From: Mytilus californianus
Lineage: Eukaryota > Mollusca > Bivalvia > Mytilida > Mytilidae
Length of the DNA stretch: 64,000 nucleotides
NCBI RefSeq assembly: GCF_021869535.1
Contig: NW_026262690.1
Span: 61,946,995 to 62,010,994 of the forward strand
Direction: 5' to 3'
Below the pieces are notes generated by a model, which searched no databases, was not told where the DNA came from, and saw nothing but the letters and a program-made list of their open reading frames with translations. This document shows positions 12,450 through 23,275 of this stretch, one piece after another. Position numbers and translations under genes: made by a program. The first letter of the stretch is position 1. The number at the start of each line of letters is the position of its first letter.

Positions 12450-12717
12450 AACACTTGAAACATTAGTTGTTAAAATCTAAATCATTGTCTCTAATTTTTC
12501 AAAGAAATCGACATAGTTTAAACGCGGACCGCGAAGAGGACCCCAAAATGAACTGGTACGCAAAAAGAAATATCCACATTACCGCTTGCTCAACATGGAA
12601 GAGGGGTAACAGGAGACTTTATTTGTAGCAAAAATTTATTTGTGTACCTGTTATTTGTACAATAGTTGGCTGATTGCAGGATAAAATAAATAAAGACATT
12701 GAAAAAAAAATTGTCAC

Positions 12718-12770
12718 AAAATACAACACAGAAAACTATTAAAAGCACGATCCCAAACAAAAACAAAAGA
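12718..12770 (-). repeat. GGAGCACCTGAGATC dispersed repeat, short minus-strand fragment
   Basis: AATACAACACAGAAAACTA followed by GCACGATCCCAAACAAAAAC resembles the complement of the TTTTTGT.GGGTTCGTG…TTTTCTATGTTG part of the family. Confidence 0.45.
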
Positions 12771-13305
12771 AGTGAACTTATCTGCGTCTATATACAGTTC
12801 CTGCAATTCTAAGGGCAATCGTTGTGTCTCTTGTGACAGGTAAAATCCGGCTATCAGTAGATATCTGATGTCAGTCATAAGTGGAGAAACAAGGGCGAGA
12901 TTTTGGCTACAGATAATCCAAAGCGGTCAACCAAAAAGAAGAGATGAGTAGAAATAAATCTATCTGTAGATTTCATGTAAGCAGCAATGCTGTTTCATGG
13001 AAATCATCAGGGGAAAAAAAGCTCTGCAATATTATATAAACTGAGATATATATTCCATATGCTGGTGCTACTGGACTGTTATTCCGTAAACATGGAACGT
13101 TCAGAACGGTAAAATTGACATTATCTCTGTCGTAATGCGTTAGTTCTCATCCGACCCTCACTGTAGTTGTAAGTCAGATTTGATTTCCATTCGTACAACA
13201 CGTGTTTCAGGAATAACCTTCATTCGGTACGCTTGAAACCGACAGTTTGGAAAGTCAATATAAAATATTTTAGTGATTAAAAACTAAGTGTGCCTAACCA
13301 AGGCA
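12771..13305. other. Spacer, slightly less AT-rich, no gene seen
   Basis: No ORF or named repeat. The stretch 12860-12960 (TCTGATGTCAGTCATAAGTG) may be another dispersed repeat, which I cannot confirm within the window. Confidence 0.4.
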
Positions 13306-13309
13306 TAAT

Positions 13310-13500
13310 TGTCTTTGCTTGAGATTTTTTCATTTGCTTACATTTCTTTGATTTGTACCAAGTCAGGAATATGACAGATGTTTTCCATTTGTTTGATGTA
13401 TTTGAGCTTTTGATTTTGCCATTTTATAATGGAATTTCCATTTTGAATTTCCCTTGGAGTTCGGTATTTTTTTTATTCTATTTTTTACATGTATTTTCTG
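13310..13500 (+). repeat. Mussel dispersed repeat (TGTACCAAGTCAGGAATATG)
   Basis: TTTGTACCAAGTCAGGAATA, TTTGATGTATTTGAGC, TTTTGATTTTGCCAT and CCTTGGAGTTCGGTATTTTT form a known mussel repeat order. Its first 25 bases resemble the start of the copy at 33310. Confidence 0.6.
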
Positions 13501-16325
13501 TTTGTTATAAGAAAAAAAAATAATTCAACGGACGGTGTGTGGTCTCTAAATCTTTCTTTAATATAATAGCATAAAAGTTTGATTTAAAAGAGTATGAATG
13601 GAAGTTGGCAGTGGTGGTGCATAGCAAAAGATAACATCAAGAGGAAATGAAATTATCCGCGAAATTCTTACATCAAGGTCCAGAGAAAAGTTGAGACTCG
13701 TGTGAATTTAGCCGTAAATACGAATTGGTAGCAGAAAAGATACAAAGAGCACGTTGAATCATGAAATTGAGCTTTAGTTGAAAATGTCATTGCACAATTA
13801 CTAAATTTTCGAAGATTATTTGCCGCTGAACGTTAAGCAGCCAGTCATCATCGAAGATTGTTTCCGTAAACGGCTTTTCGATACGCATTGTTTTGTTAAA
13901 ATTAATTGAAACCATAGTATTTTTTCTCACAAATTTATATGATTTTTAGCGGATAATTTATTTGGCTTATGTCGAAATATTTACCCTCGGGGAGAAAAAA
14001 TCTGCCGACAGTAGTTGTTTCGGTAGTGCTTTTCTCTTCTCACTTTATATATATTCATATTTATATATAGATCTGTGAAATTAAATGGCCCAACTGGTTA
14101 TCAACACCTTGTGTATTCCAATAGCAATGACAAAGCCATAACTGATTCACTTTTCGTCAGCTGTTAAGCAGTTGTTTAGTCCATCTCGTTTTTATCACAT
14201 CGGCATTTTTTAAATAAGGATCCATAAAAACATGGACTAAAGATGACATATGAAAATTTTGCGGTTTAAATAAGAGTCGGTAAATCGGATAACAATTTTT
14301 GTCCAAGCATAAATAGGTGTGTTTCTGTCATAAATAAGTTATGCTTTAAGCCTTCAACTATTTCCAGATATTAGCAATACATGTACTGGATTAGACACAT
14401 GAACGGTGGCGATATTCTTATCTTGTCTACCAACCTACCGCTTTCTTAAAGAGCATCTTTTGGTTTTTCCGCATCTTACATAACTACAATTATATTATAT
14501 GTGTTTCATATTTTCTTATATCATTTTACTCTAATGTTGTAGTTAAGTCTCTTTCAAAAGTCTTGGTCGAAGAAAAAAAATTAAATGTCTAATTACTGTT
14601 GTTTGAAATTAAAGCTGAAATTATGTATGCTGAAATAGATGTTCCATTAACGAATATTACTGTAAAAAGATATTCATATCCTTACAACCATACAATAATG
14701 AAAACACAATAAAATGGATTTCTTTTATTCACTTTAAATAATCGACAAAAGCTTTCATATGTCCTGGTAAAAATTTAATGCGCGCTCAATACAAAGGTAT
14801 CTTTTTGAAAAGCTTTGATGGGGTAAAGTTGCTTAACAATTGAAAATACGAATGGCATAGACAATTGATGCATTATCTTTGGAAGCTTAAACAATTGTGC
14901 AAGTTTTATTGATGATTGAAGATGAGAATGGTGGATGTAAAAGGAACCGGTTATTAGAAATTAGTAGAAAATTTGATAAAGCGTTTCAAATAACACGAAT
15001 CAAGGTGGAATCAATCGAATGTTTTATTGTTGTATAAACGCTTGACAGACTTTGGAATTGGACTTGAATATGATATGAAGAAAAGAATCATCTTGCTAAT
15101 ATTCAAAGCTCATCTCGCAAGTTTTAAATTTCAAAGTACAATATTCAGAGGTTAAAAAGAACATCGAAATCACATTATTATAAATCAAGCTATTTTCCTG
15201 TTACAGTTTGACATCTTCAGTGAATAAATATGATTTTATCGTAAAGCTATGGTTTTATAAAAAGTAAATAAAGCAATTGACAAAAGGAGGCTGATGACTA
15301 CGCAAAAAAAAACATTATGAATAAGTTCTTACAATGACATCTTCAAATCAAATATAAGTGGACACTACTGTCACGCCTTATTACGAGGATGTTGATTAAA
15401 ATAAAAGCTAAAATGTTAATTATTGAATAATGAAGGTGAACTTAACTAGGACAGAAAATGTATGTGGGTAGTCTTATTGTTAATCATACTACTTTTCCTT
15501 ATTTTTTTATTTCACACAAGAACACTTAACTGCTATTAAAGGAAAATGATGTTCCATTCCAAATCCTACGTTTCAAACGGTATTTGGTTATGTCCATGTT
15601 CTGAAATCCATATCATACATTTAGGTAATATGTTGCTTTGGTAATATGGGTAAAATAGAGGCTTATATATTAACGTATAGAGGAAACCCTCGTAGACATT
15701 TCTAATATGCATACGCCTGTAAGGTGTTATCGGCTTACTTGATTCACGGACATAATATATTGACTTTTCCCAGATTGGTTCAACTTGGCAAAAAATAGTT
15801 TTAAAATTGAATATAATAAAAAAAAAAACTCGAGATCAAAACTATCTAGCCACTTTAATTTTGCCTGTCATATTATCAGGGTTTTTTTATTCTAATAAAC
15901 TGGGTAAGAAGTTTCGCAGACCATACCAATTATTAAATCAAAATTTTGCTACGTTTAATGCATGCGCAGTTCTACGTTGACCGTCATCGGGAGTGCACAG
16001 AATCAATAGGAAGGAAAGCCAAATGACGTCCTTGACGAGATTAATATTCAAGTGAAATGTAAAGAATTTCCTACGTAGATATCATGGATAAGTACAGTTC
16101 TGTCGCATGCTTGATTTGATAGCAACCTTTTAACTTCGACGAGGCGGTAATTGTAAACAAATAGACCAATATGGACCTTTGCAGTATCATAATTATAAGT
16201 ATAAAATATCAAAAAACCTTAACTCATAGTTTTTAGATAAATTTGCATAAATTTGTCTTATTTCAATGAAAAAAATCTACGGTTCAATATACGAATAACA
16301 CTAATACGATGAGAACTTCACATGA
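13501..16325. other. AT-rich spacer, no gene seen
   Basis: No ORF above 60 codons on either strand and no repeat that I recognise. Confidence 0.6.
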
Positions 16326-16329
16326 TATA

Positions 16330-16372
16330 CCACTGGACGTTAAGCAATCAACAATCAATCAATCAATCACAT
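16330..16372 (+). repeat. SINE-like 3' tail (ACTGGACGTTAAGCAA + CAAT repeats)
   Basis: TACCACTGGACGTTAAGCAA followed by CAATCAATCAATCAATC, resembling the tail of a mollusc SINE; compare the tail at 25500-25585. Confidence 0.5.
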
Positions 16373-16640
16373 GATATATTTTCTATTTTGTAATGATATG
16401 AATTTTTAAAAATGATATTCCAGTATAGAGAAGGGCCAGTTTTCTCTTAGTTTTAAGTTTCTAATTTGAATAATAGAGAATAGTTTAAATTATTATGATA
16501 ATTCTACACATACTCATATCAAAATAAAAATTGCTTCGGCGTTATACATTGTTGTTGTCATGCAGTTTTTATGCCATATCAAAGTTGACCTTAGAAGAAT
16601 TTCGCTACACTTTAGTGATCCCTTTTGGTCATATAACTCC

Positions 16641-16866
16641 TAATGTTTTAATGTTTTGATACATCCCTGGCTTTTTAATGTTTTGATACATGCCTGGCTT
16701 TTTAATGTTTTGATACATCCCTGACTTTTTAATGTTTTGATACATCCCTGGCTTTTTAATGTTTTGATACATCCCTGGCTTTTTAATATGTTTTGATACA
16801 TCCCTGGCTTTTTAATGTTTTGATACATCCCTGGCTTTTTAATGTTTTGATACATCCCTGGCTGTT
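16641..16866. repeat. 27-bp tandem repeat, about eight copies
   Basis: Unit TTTTTAATGTTTTGATACATCCCTGGC less a base or two at each end, repeated without gaps; copies differ by single substitutions (GCCTGG, CCTGAC) and one has two extra bases (TAATATG). Because 27 is a multiple of three it gives an artificial open frame on the minus strand. It abuts the GAGCGTTCCTG repeat. Confidence 0.93.
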
Positions 16867-16940
16867 GCGTTTGAGCGTTCCTGGTGAAGGTAATTCAGAA
16901 AAGCTATTCAGACCCACGAAATTTATAAAGTGTTATGTTC
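16863..16940 (+). repeat. GAGCGTTCCTGATGAAGG repeat, copy 2
   Basis: GCGTTTGAGCGTTCCTGGTG, AAGGTAATTCAGAAAAGC and CACGAAATTTATAAAGTG match copy 1 at 6970-7045. It begins directly where the 27-bp array ends. Confidence 0.75.
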
Positions 16941-17009
16941 ATTTACATGTTTATATCACATTTTCCATTTAAGGATATATTTATAGCTAACACGAATTGT
17001 TTGCAACTG

Positions 17010-17235
17010 AAAAGACAAAAATAATATGTAGGTTTTGGTAAAGAATGTCCTTATTATACCTATATATACTCATAATTTTGCCATAATATACCAAAACTGC
17101 AGTTTTTATTCACCTATAGGTTTTATATCGTGTTTCAGAAATTTGCCATAATGTTGTTGGAAACTCAAATTACACACATGAAGCTGTCATATGAAGTTAA
17201 TATTTTAGTATAGATTGGAAGTTAGGAAATGACCC
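17010..17235 (+). repeat. Diverged repeat related to 7640-7920
   Basis: Shares the CATAATGTTGTT…TACACACATGAAGCTGT segment and a later AATGACCCTGG/ATTGGCCCTAC segment with the region near 7790-7915. Confidence 0.4.
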
Positions 17236-17239
17236 TGGT

Positions 17240-17940
17240 ATGAAATAAGTTAGATTAGAAACTAAAAACTGTAAAACAAACAAAATATTGAATTGTGAGT
17301 AAACTTCATACCTGTAAATACATACTCAATCATGTATGTTCGTATCATTGCTGTTACTTTGTTAGGAAACTAATTTGTGATAGGATATCTACGTTATTTA
17401 CATTAATTTTTTTCTTGGTATTTTTTATTTCTTCTTGGAGATTGTTTTTTTTTTTAGTATAGAGGTTTTTAGTAGATAATTATAGATATTGAGTGACAAT
17501 GTTTGATCTGATCTTCCGCTGTATCACTATCCGCCTGGTACTGTGAGTACTAAATTTCCTTTTAGAAAGTAAAAAGAAGTTGTCCAAGTTGATAGGAAAT
17601 ATATTTTAATACTTTATATCTATAGGAGGAAATACTTGATATTGGCTGAGAAAAGTTCCGTGTCAGGCTTGTTTGATCACCGGTTTTATACAATGAAAAT
17701 CACACGTGTGTTATATAATTAATTCCTAATTGTTGAATTGTCTAAATTAATATTAGGAAGTTATTTGTATGAAATTAAACTTCAAATTTAAAAGGTTTTA
17801 AAATTACGAAGAGAAATGCAAAGCTTTTTTAAGGGTATGCCTAGGCTTTTGGTATAACATATACTTTTTATGTATATATGTGAATCTTTTCTGAAATAAA
17901 AAGAAAAGAGTATAAACATAATTGTCGCGATTTAGCTTTT
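17240..17940. other. AT-rich spacer, no gene seen
   Basis: Nothing recognised. Confidence 0.55.
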
Positions 17941-17944
17941 TTAC

Positions 17945-18215
17945 AATCTGTAATTCAGTGCATGCTTGCCGTTGGTTGCTGTCTACTATATTTGTTTCTC
18001 CGAGCGTTTATTGTTATTAGTATAAGTCAGGTCGTATTTTTGTTTTGAATAATTTCACAATTTTTCATGCCGGGGCCTTTTATAGGCTAGCATACTGTAC
18101 TCTTTGTTACAGGCCATGCGATAATCCATGATTGTTTACGTCTTCGTCCTTTGGTCGCTGATGAATAGTTGTATCATTGGCAATCATAGCACATTTCTTT
18201 ATTTCTATATGATAA
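17945..18215 (-). repeat. AAGAAGATGTGG dispersed repeat, diverged long copy 3
   Basis: Runs parallel to the copy at 11655-11962: TTGCCGTTGGTTGCTGTC, TATAAGTCAGGTCG, GCCGGGGCCTTTTATAGG, TTGTATCATTGGCAATCATA, TTTCTTTATTTCTATAT. More diverged. Confidence 0.65.
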
Positions 18216-19250
18216 AAGCTTGTCATTGGAAATATTTTTTTTTAAATTTCTAGTCAGACCATGACTTTAAAGTACCATGTTATATTTAATAGTCGTAGTC
18301 GAAAGCGATCAGCCATTGTTAAAAGAAGACGATTCCTGATATTACTGTTAAATTGTTTTATTGACTAATTACTTGAAATTAGATCTTCTAGAAGGACGTT
18401 TAATATAGAAAGTGGAAAGACATATGATATATAATGAATATCTGATGATAAATGTATTGATAAAACGTAAAGATACGCATCCATTATTCAAAACCAATGC
18501 CCAGATGACCAAAGACCTGACGCAAAAACAAATTTACTTTTGTCTGTAGATTCGACACCTTTTAGCAGACGACAATGGATAACAACTGATGACACTTGAC
18601 AAAAGAAACGCTTATTGTTGTCAATAAGATGAAAAGCTCCGTGATATTGAAAAGTGTGGAGGAGATGTGTTGATTAGAACTGGACATGTCATAAATGGTC
18701 ATAATTATCATTTGTAGTCAGTCTGAAAATTTAATAAAGCCACCATTATGTTTCTTTACCAAAAAAAAATTCAAACATAATGTTAACAGCAGTCCCCGCA
18801 CGGTATGCCGATACTACTATGGACCCATACATTTTACATTCAAACTGTAAACTTTAAACACATTTCAAAAGATACTGTTCTACGATTGGACTGATATGAT
18901 TCGACTCCTCGATACACCTCGGACAAATGTGATATTATCAGAGACATCTATGTTCCACATGTCGTATTCACTGTCTCCAGTTGCCGTTCTTAAGCTCCGA
19001 GCTAAATCAATGTGTAACAGTAAATAATAAATGTAGATGCCACAAGATATGAAAATTTAATTGTCGCAAGATTATCACAATAATAATTACTTATCTTCTA
19101 GCGATAGAACAGCTGTTGTCATCATACAAGTCATTACATTACTTCAAACGAATAACTGTGAGCTGAAATAGTCAATGCAAAATGAAGATGGGCCAATGAT
19201 ATGTATTAAACTGTATTCACAATTTTAAAACTTATAATGGCAAGTATTTT
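18216..19250. other. AT-rich spacer, no gene seen
   Basis: Nothing recognised. Confidence 0.55.
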
Positions 19251-19254
19251 CTTG

Positions 19255-19330
19255 AATATGAAAATAAGAAGATATGGTATGATTGGCAATGAGAAAACTC
19301 TACACCTGAAACCAAATGTCATAGAAGGTT
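19255..19330 (+). repeat. AAGAAGATGTGG dispersed repeat, copy 4 (fragment)
   Basis: AATAAGAAGATATGGTATGA, TTGGCAATGAGAAAACTC and AAATGTCATAGAAGGTTACC match the start of the family. Confidence 0.65.
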
Positions 19331-20494
19331 ACCAACTGTTGAAGTACATTTTGCTTCCTTCGACGTACTTTGTTCTGATTGTGTGTGTCTGTTTTCCAAC
19401 AAATATAGAACACGATGTTTAATGGAGGGTAACTATCTAAGACTGTGTTATAGTATAATTTATAATTTTCAAAAGAATTAATGCATTAAGTTTATTGGTT
19501 TCCATAATTACTTAGGTTTTGTGGTTTTTAATTTCTACGAGTTTCTTCTTGATTTCCTACTGTCTTGTTGGATTTAAACAAAGCTGTTCATCGTGTATCC
19601 ATATTTGATATCTAGGAAGCACGTGTGCGTCTTCGAGAGAAGCAAGTCAGCCTGACAACGCAAATATAGGGAAAACAATACTACTTGATTAATGAGTTAA
19701 TTTACTAAAATGTGACACGTGCGCAAATTTATTTATATTTTATTTTAAGAGACAGTGGAAAATATCGGTTGATGATTTAGCGTGTTCAGTATGTAACAGT
19801 TGGTCAGTCTATTTTGCCTGTGGCTTCTTTGGGCATAGATAAACTTAAATCAAGGTACAACAATACGTTAAACCTATAATAATTTTACTGTCTGATTACA
19901 TCAGATTTTGTAAATAAATTCTTAAGGTTGTACACTTGTTTCTTTTAGTTCCTCATTATTAAACCCCCCCCCCCCCCCCAAAAAAAAAAAACGAAATGAT
20001 TGACACATACAGACATGATTGCTATGTGTTTTAGTTTTATTTGTTATTGTAAAATATAAGACAAAAGATAGCGCAGAAGGTTTTACTTTTGTATACGGAA
20101 GACATTTAATTTGTTGAGCAAAACACATTTTTATGGAATAACCCACAATGGTTATGTTCGATGCTAAAAGTTTGAACCTAATTAAACATAAATACTTTGA
20201 GTGCATAAAATGGTATAAAGTCCCATACAAGACAAACAGACTCATCTTTTGTAAAACAAAATGCAGGTGTAGTGAACATTACTGTCACCATTTGATATTA
20301 TAGAGGGGTACCCATTCAATGCAATGTAGAGTAGATCAAACCAATACAAAGTTATCACTACTGGGCAAATGATTGTCGACGGGTTGAAATGGACAATGAT
20401 CGAAGTACTTTTTATAAATATACACGCATAATATGTTAATGTGCATAACACATTTTTTTAAAACAGCTCAAACATTTGTAATTGCTTGATTGTT
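19331..20494. other. AT-rich spacer with a C15-A12 homopolymer pair
   Basis: No gene recognised. At about 19963-19991 a long C run is followed by a long A run; it makes a false poly-Gly segment in a minus-strand ORF. Confidence 0.55.
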
Positions 20495-20815
20495 GGTTAT
20501 TGTTTGCTTTACGTCAAGTGGTCAAGGACAAGGACAAATTAACAATAAAAATGAGGGTATGCTGGATAGGGGCAGATATTTTGCCGGACAAAAAGCCACA
20601 GACACCTTAGAGACCTTTTTGCAATGGTTATTTAAGTTGCAGAGAGCGTGACACTTTCTCTATACGAGGCAACAGTTTTAACGTCCCCATTGTGACCGGA
20701 AGTGGCTGCGAATTTAAACATCCCGCAGAGCCAAACGGACGCCCAACTTTGGCAATGACCTCACTGCAACAACGGGAGTCAACCCTTGGGGTTTGTTTGG
20801 AATTGATAATATAAA
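20495..20815. repeat. GC-richer dispersed-repeat-like block
   Basis: Base composition rises clearly here, with GAGAGCGTGACACTTTCTC, CTATACGAGGCAACAG, TTTAACGTCCCCATTGTGAC, CCGCAGAGCCAAACGGACG and CAACTTTGGCAATGACCTC. I believe this is a mollusc dispersed repeat but cannot show a second copy in the window. No ORF spans it. Confidence 0.45.
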
Positions 20816-21814
20816 ATAGTCATTCACAGCATTTAACAAAAACAAGACTAAACACACAATTCAAAACCGCTCATAGTTAACAAATAGAATGAGATGATAT
20901 GTATGTGAATTTGTAGTAAATTATTTTAATACCGTCCCTACTATATGAATATTTCAACACTTATAGAAAAAAATGCATGTAGATTGTGTGCGTTTTTTTT
21001 TTTGCGATTCAAACTTTGTCAGACTAGACAAGCCATATAGATATGTTAAAATTATGAATTGCAAAAGACAAAATTTTAAGATAACAGATATATCAACCTT
21101 ATAACATGAAATTTAAGTAAATCTTATATTTGCAAATTGAAAGGAAATTTAATGTATCTACAAAGTACAAAGGATGTAAATTCTTTACCAACATAGCATA
21201 GCGTCTTTAGTCGTGGTTACATTGTCGTGTCAATTTTATCCTGCCAAAAAAATTGTGTGAAAAGGTTTCCAATCAGTCATTTTTGAACAGGCATCTTTTC
21301 ATATAACAGTCAATCATCATGTTATTTTTTTTTATTTGTTCATATGGTAATTCAGCCTCTGTTGCTGAATAAAATATTTCAACTCTTCAATTCTTTAAAA
21401 TTTAGTCTTTTTTATTAATCAATGAATAGAATTTTATAAAATTTTATCACTTCAGGGCAGAGCATAACTTGTGATAACACTGTAAAGCCATAAAGATTTC
21501 ATTATTGAGATATTTGACCAAACCGGCTTTGCCATGAGTTTTGGGTAAAATATAGACAACATCTATAACTCATCTTTTATAAACTACTATAAAGTAATGG
21601 TAAATTCTTGTAAATATCTTAAGGACGATAATCGAAAGTTGTATACTTTACTTTGTGATTTTCGAAATCGAGGGACCAAAAAGGTGGGTTTTTTTAATCT
21701 CGTTGATGTATACTTCTTCCTCTTTCACAATACTCAGAGCTCTACACAATACTTTAAATGACCTGCTCGACAATGATTTGTCTTTTACTTTGTATTTCAC
21801 GTATAATTTGTTTA
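20816..21814. other. AT-rich spacer, no gene seen
   Basis: Nothing recognised. Confidence 0.55.
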
Positions 21815-21985
21815 AAAGGAGAGAAAATGCCGGGCAATCAAAAATAAAAAAAGAAAAACTGACAACGCCATGGATAACCGAAAAAAAGACTAAAAGACAA
21901 ACAAAAGTCTACAAAACATCGCACGGAAAAGCATAGATTGGGCAATATGAATCCCATCAAAAATTCGGGAACTGTTTCGTGTCTA
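21815..21985 (-). repeat. GGAGCACCTGAGATC dispersed repeat, minus-strand copy
   Basis: ACTGACAACGCCATGG, AAAAGACAAACAAAAGTCTA, and GCAATATGAATCCCATCAAA are the complement of the 3' half of the family (CATGGCGTTGTCAG and GGTGGGGTTCGTGTTGC in the usual form). Confidence 0.65.
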
Positions 21986-22604
21986 TGAGCTCGTTTGGTT
22001 TTCTATATACTTTTTTGTTCCATCCACGCCTATAAGAAACATTTAAGAAGTACAAAATAAGACCTATTGTTTCATGTATCTATTGGCAACCCGTTTGACG
22101 CAAGAAAGGTAATATCCCCTTATTAACAAGGTGGAAAATACAATTACTTTAATCTCTTATTAGTCTGAAGGCTCGCTTTTCTTTAAACCATTCACACTTC
22201 CTACGGGTGATAATAACAGGTATTATACCTACATTAATTATCTTTTGTGTATTAAAAGAAACATATGATAGTTCCTTCTTTATCACGATTCTTATATAAA
22301 AGTGATAAAGAGGGATAAATTGATCACCGATATTGTTGTTACATAGGTTTTTTTTTCAGAAAACATCTGTCAAAATACTCAATGACGAAGGAAACTGTAT
22401 GTTCATTTTTATACATGTACATGTATTACATTGTCGTCTTGGCGTTTTGTATTTCAATGGATTGTTTTCAACGTTCTTTATATATATATATAAGTTTGAA
22501 TACCCAATATTGATTAGTTTGATATTTAGTTCTTGTTAAAGAGGCATTAGCTACGAGATATGAAAAAAAATTAAGATCATTAATGAAACTGAAATAGTGA
22601 AATA
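21986..22604. other. AT-rich spacer, no gene seen
   Basis: Nothing recognised. Confidence 0.5.
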
Positions 22605-22608
22605 ATAA

Positions 22609-23212
22609 TTCGCTTTTAGCAGTCAGTTTAGTTCAATTTTGTCAAAATAAGCTAAGAAACATCGCTGATGAATTATTCACTTGCAAGTGAATAATTTGAC
22701 CTCATATAGTCCGTATTCATGTGACCTTCAATTTAACCCATAAGCTAGAGATTGGTTACGCATGTATAAGTCGTGTTCTGCCATTAATAGAAAAAGATTG
22801 TCAACATTGAAAGTGAAGCAAAGGTGAACCAGACTGATTGAATCCAAAAAAAAAATCATTCTTATACAGGTAAAAACGATGATTAACTTATTTTTTAACC
22901 TATAACATGAAATCAAACAGACCTAGAAAAGTCCAACTGCACGAGGTCGCTATCTATTTATAGTTATGTTTATGTTTATATCGGGTTATGTGACCGTCGG
23001 CAGTTTTCGGAGGTCATCTCGATAGTTAATTAGATGGCGTCTAGACTAAAATACACACGAAATGCTGATAAATATTATCGAGCCCATGCTTTGTTAATTG
23101 TTTATTTCAGACTTATTGTAATTTGGATAAACATTTAAGTATGTTATAAATCAAATATGAGAATTCGAGTCAAATCGGTGAACATGAATTTAACAGCTAA
23201 TGCCCCTTTAAT
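22609..23212 (+). repeat. ~600-bp dispersed repeat, copy 1
   Basis: Matches 34668-35296 on the opposite strand along its full length: GCAGTCAGTTTAGTTCAATT, a TTCACTTGCAAGTGAA dyad, CCGTATTCATG, TTCTTATACAGGTAAAAACG, AAACAGACCTAGAAAA, TTTTCGGAGGTCATCTCGAT, CACGAAATGCTGATAA and AATCAAATATGAGAATT…TCAAATCGGTGAACATGAAT…ACAGCTAATGCC. No intact ORF, no terminal repeats seen; class unknown. An AAGAAGATGTGG repeat follows directly. Confidence 0.88.
22671..22696. repeat. Perfect 26-bp palindrome inside the ~600-bp repeat
   Basis: Arms of 13 bases, centre CTTGCAAG. The other repeat copy keeps it imperfectly (near 35207-35231). Confidence 0.9.
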
Positions 23213-23219
23213 TGAGGCT

Positions 23220-23275
23220 CTTGGTATAAATAAGAAGATGTGGCATGAGTGCCAATGAGACAACTCTCTTGCATG
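23220..23275 (+). repeat. AAGAAGATGTGG dispersed repeat, copy 5 (fragment)
   Basis: ATAAATAAGAAGATGTGGCA, TGAGTGCCAATGAGACAACT. Starts right after the ~600-bp repeat. Confidence 0.75.

Noticed and set aside
16641-16866. Minus-strand protein with a repeated MYQNIKKPG unit
   Set aside because: An artefact of a 27-bp tandem repeat; no promoter, start context or conserved flank.
16641-16866. CRISPR-like array
   Set aside because: Units are contiguous with no spacers, and the genome is animal.
19922-20245. 107-residue minus-strand ORF with a Gly run
   Set aside because: The Gly run is the C homopolymer; the rest shows no conservation signal that I can see.
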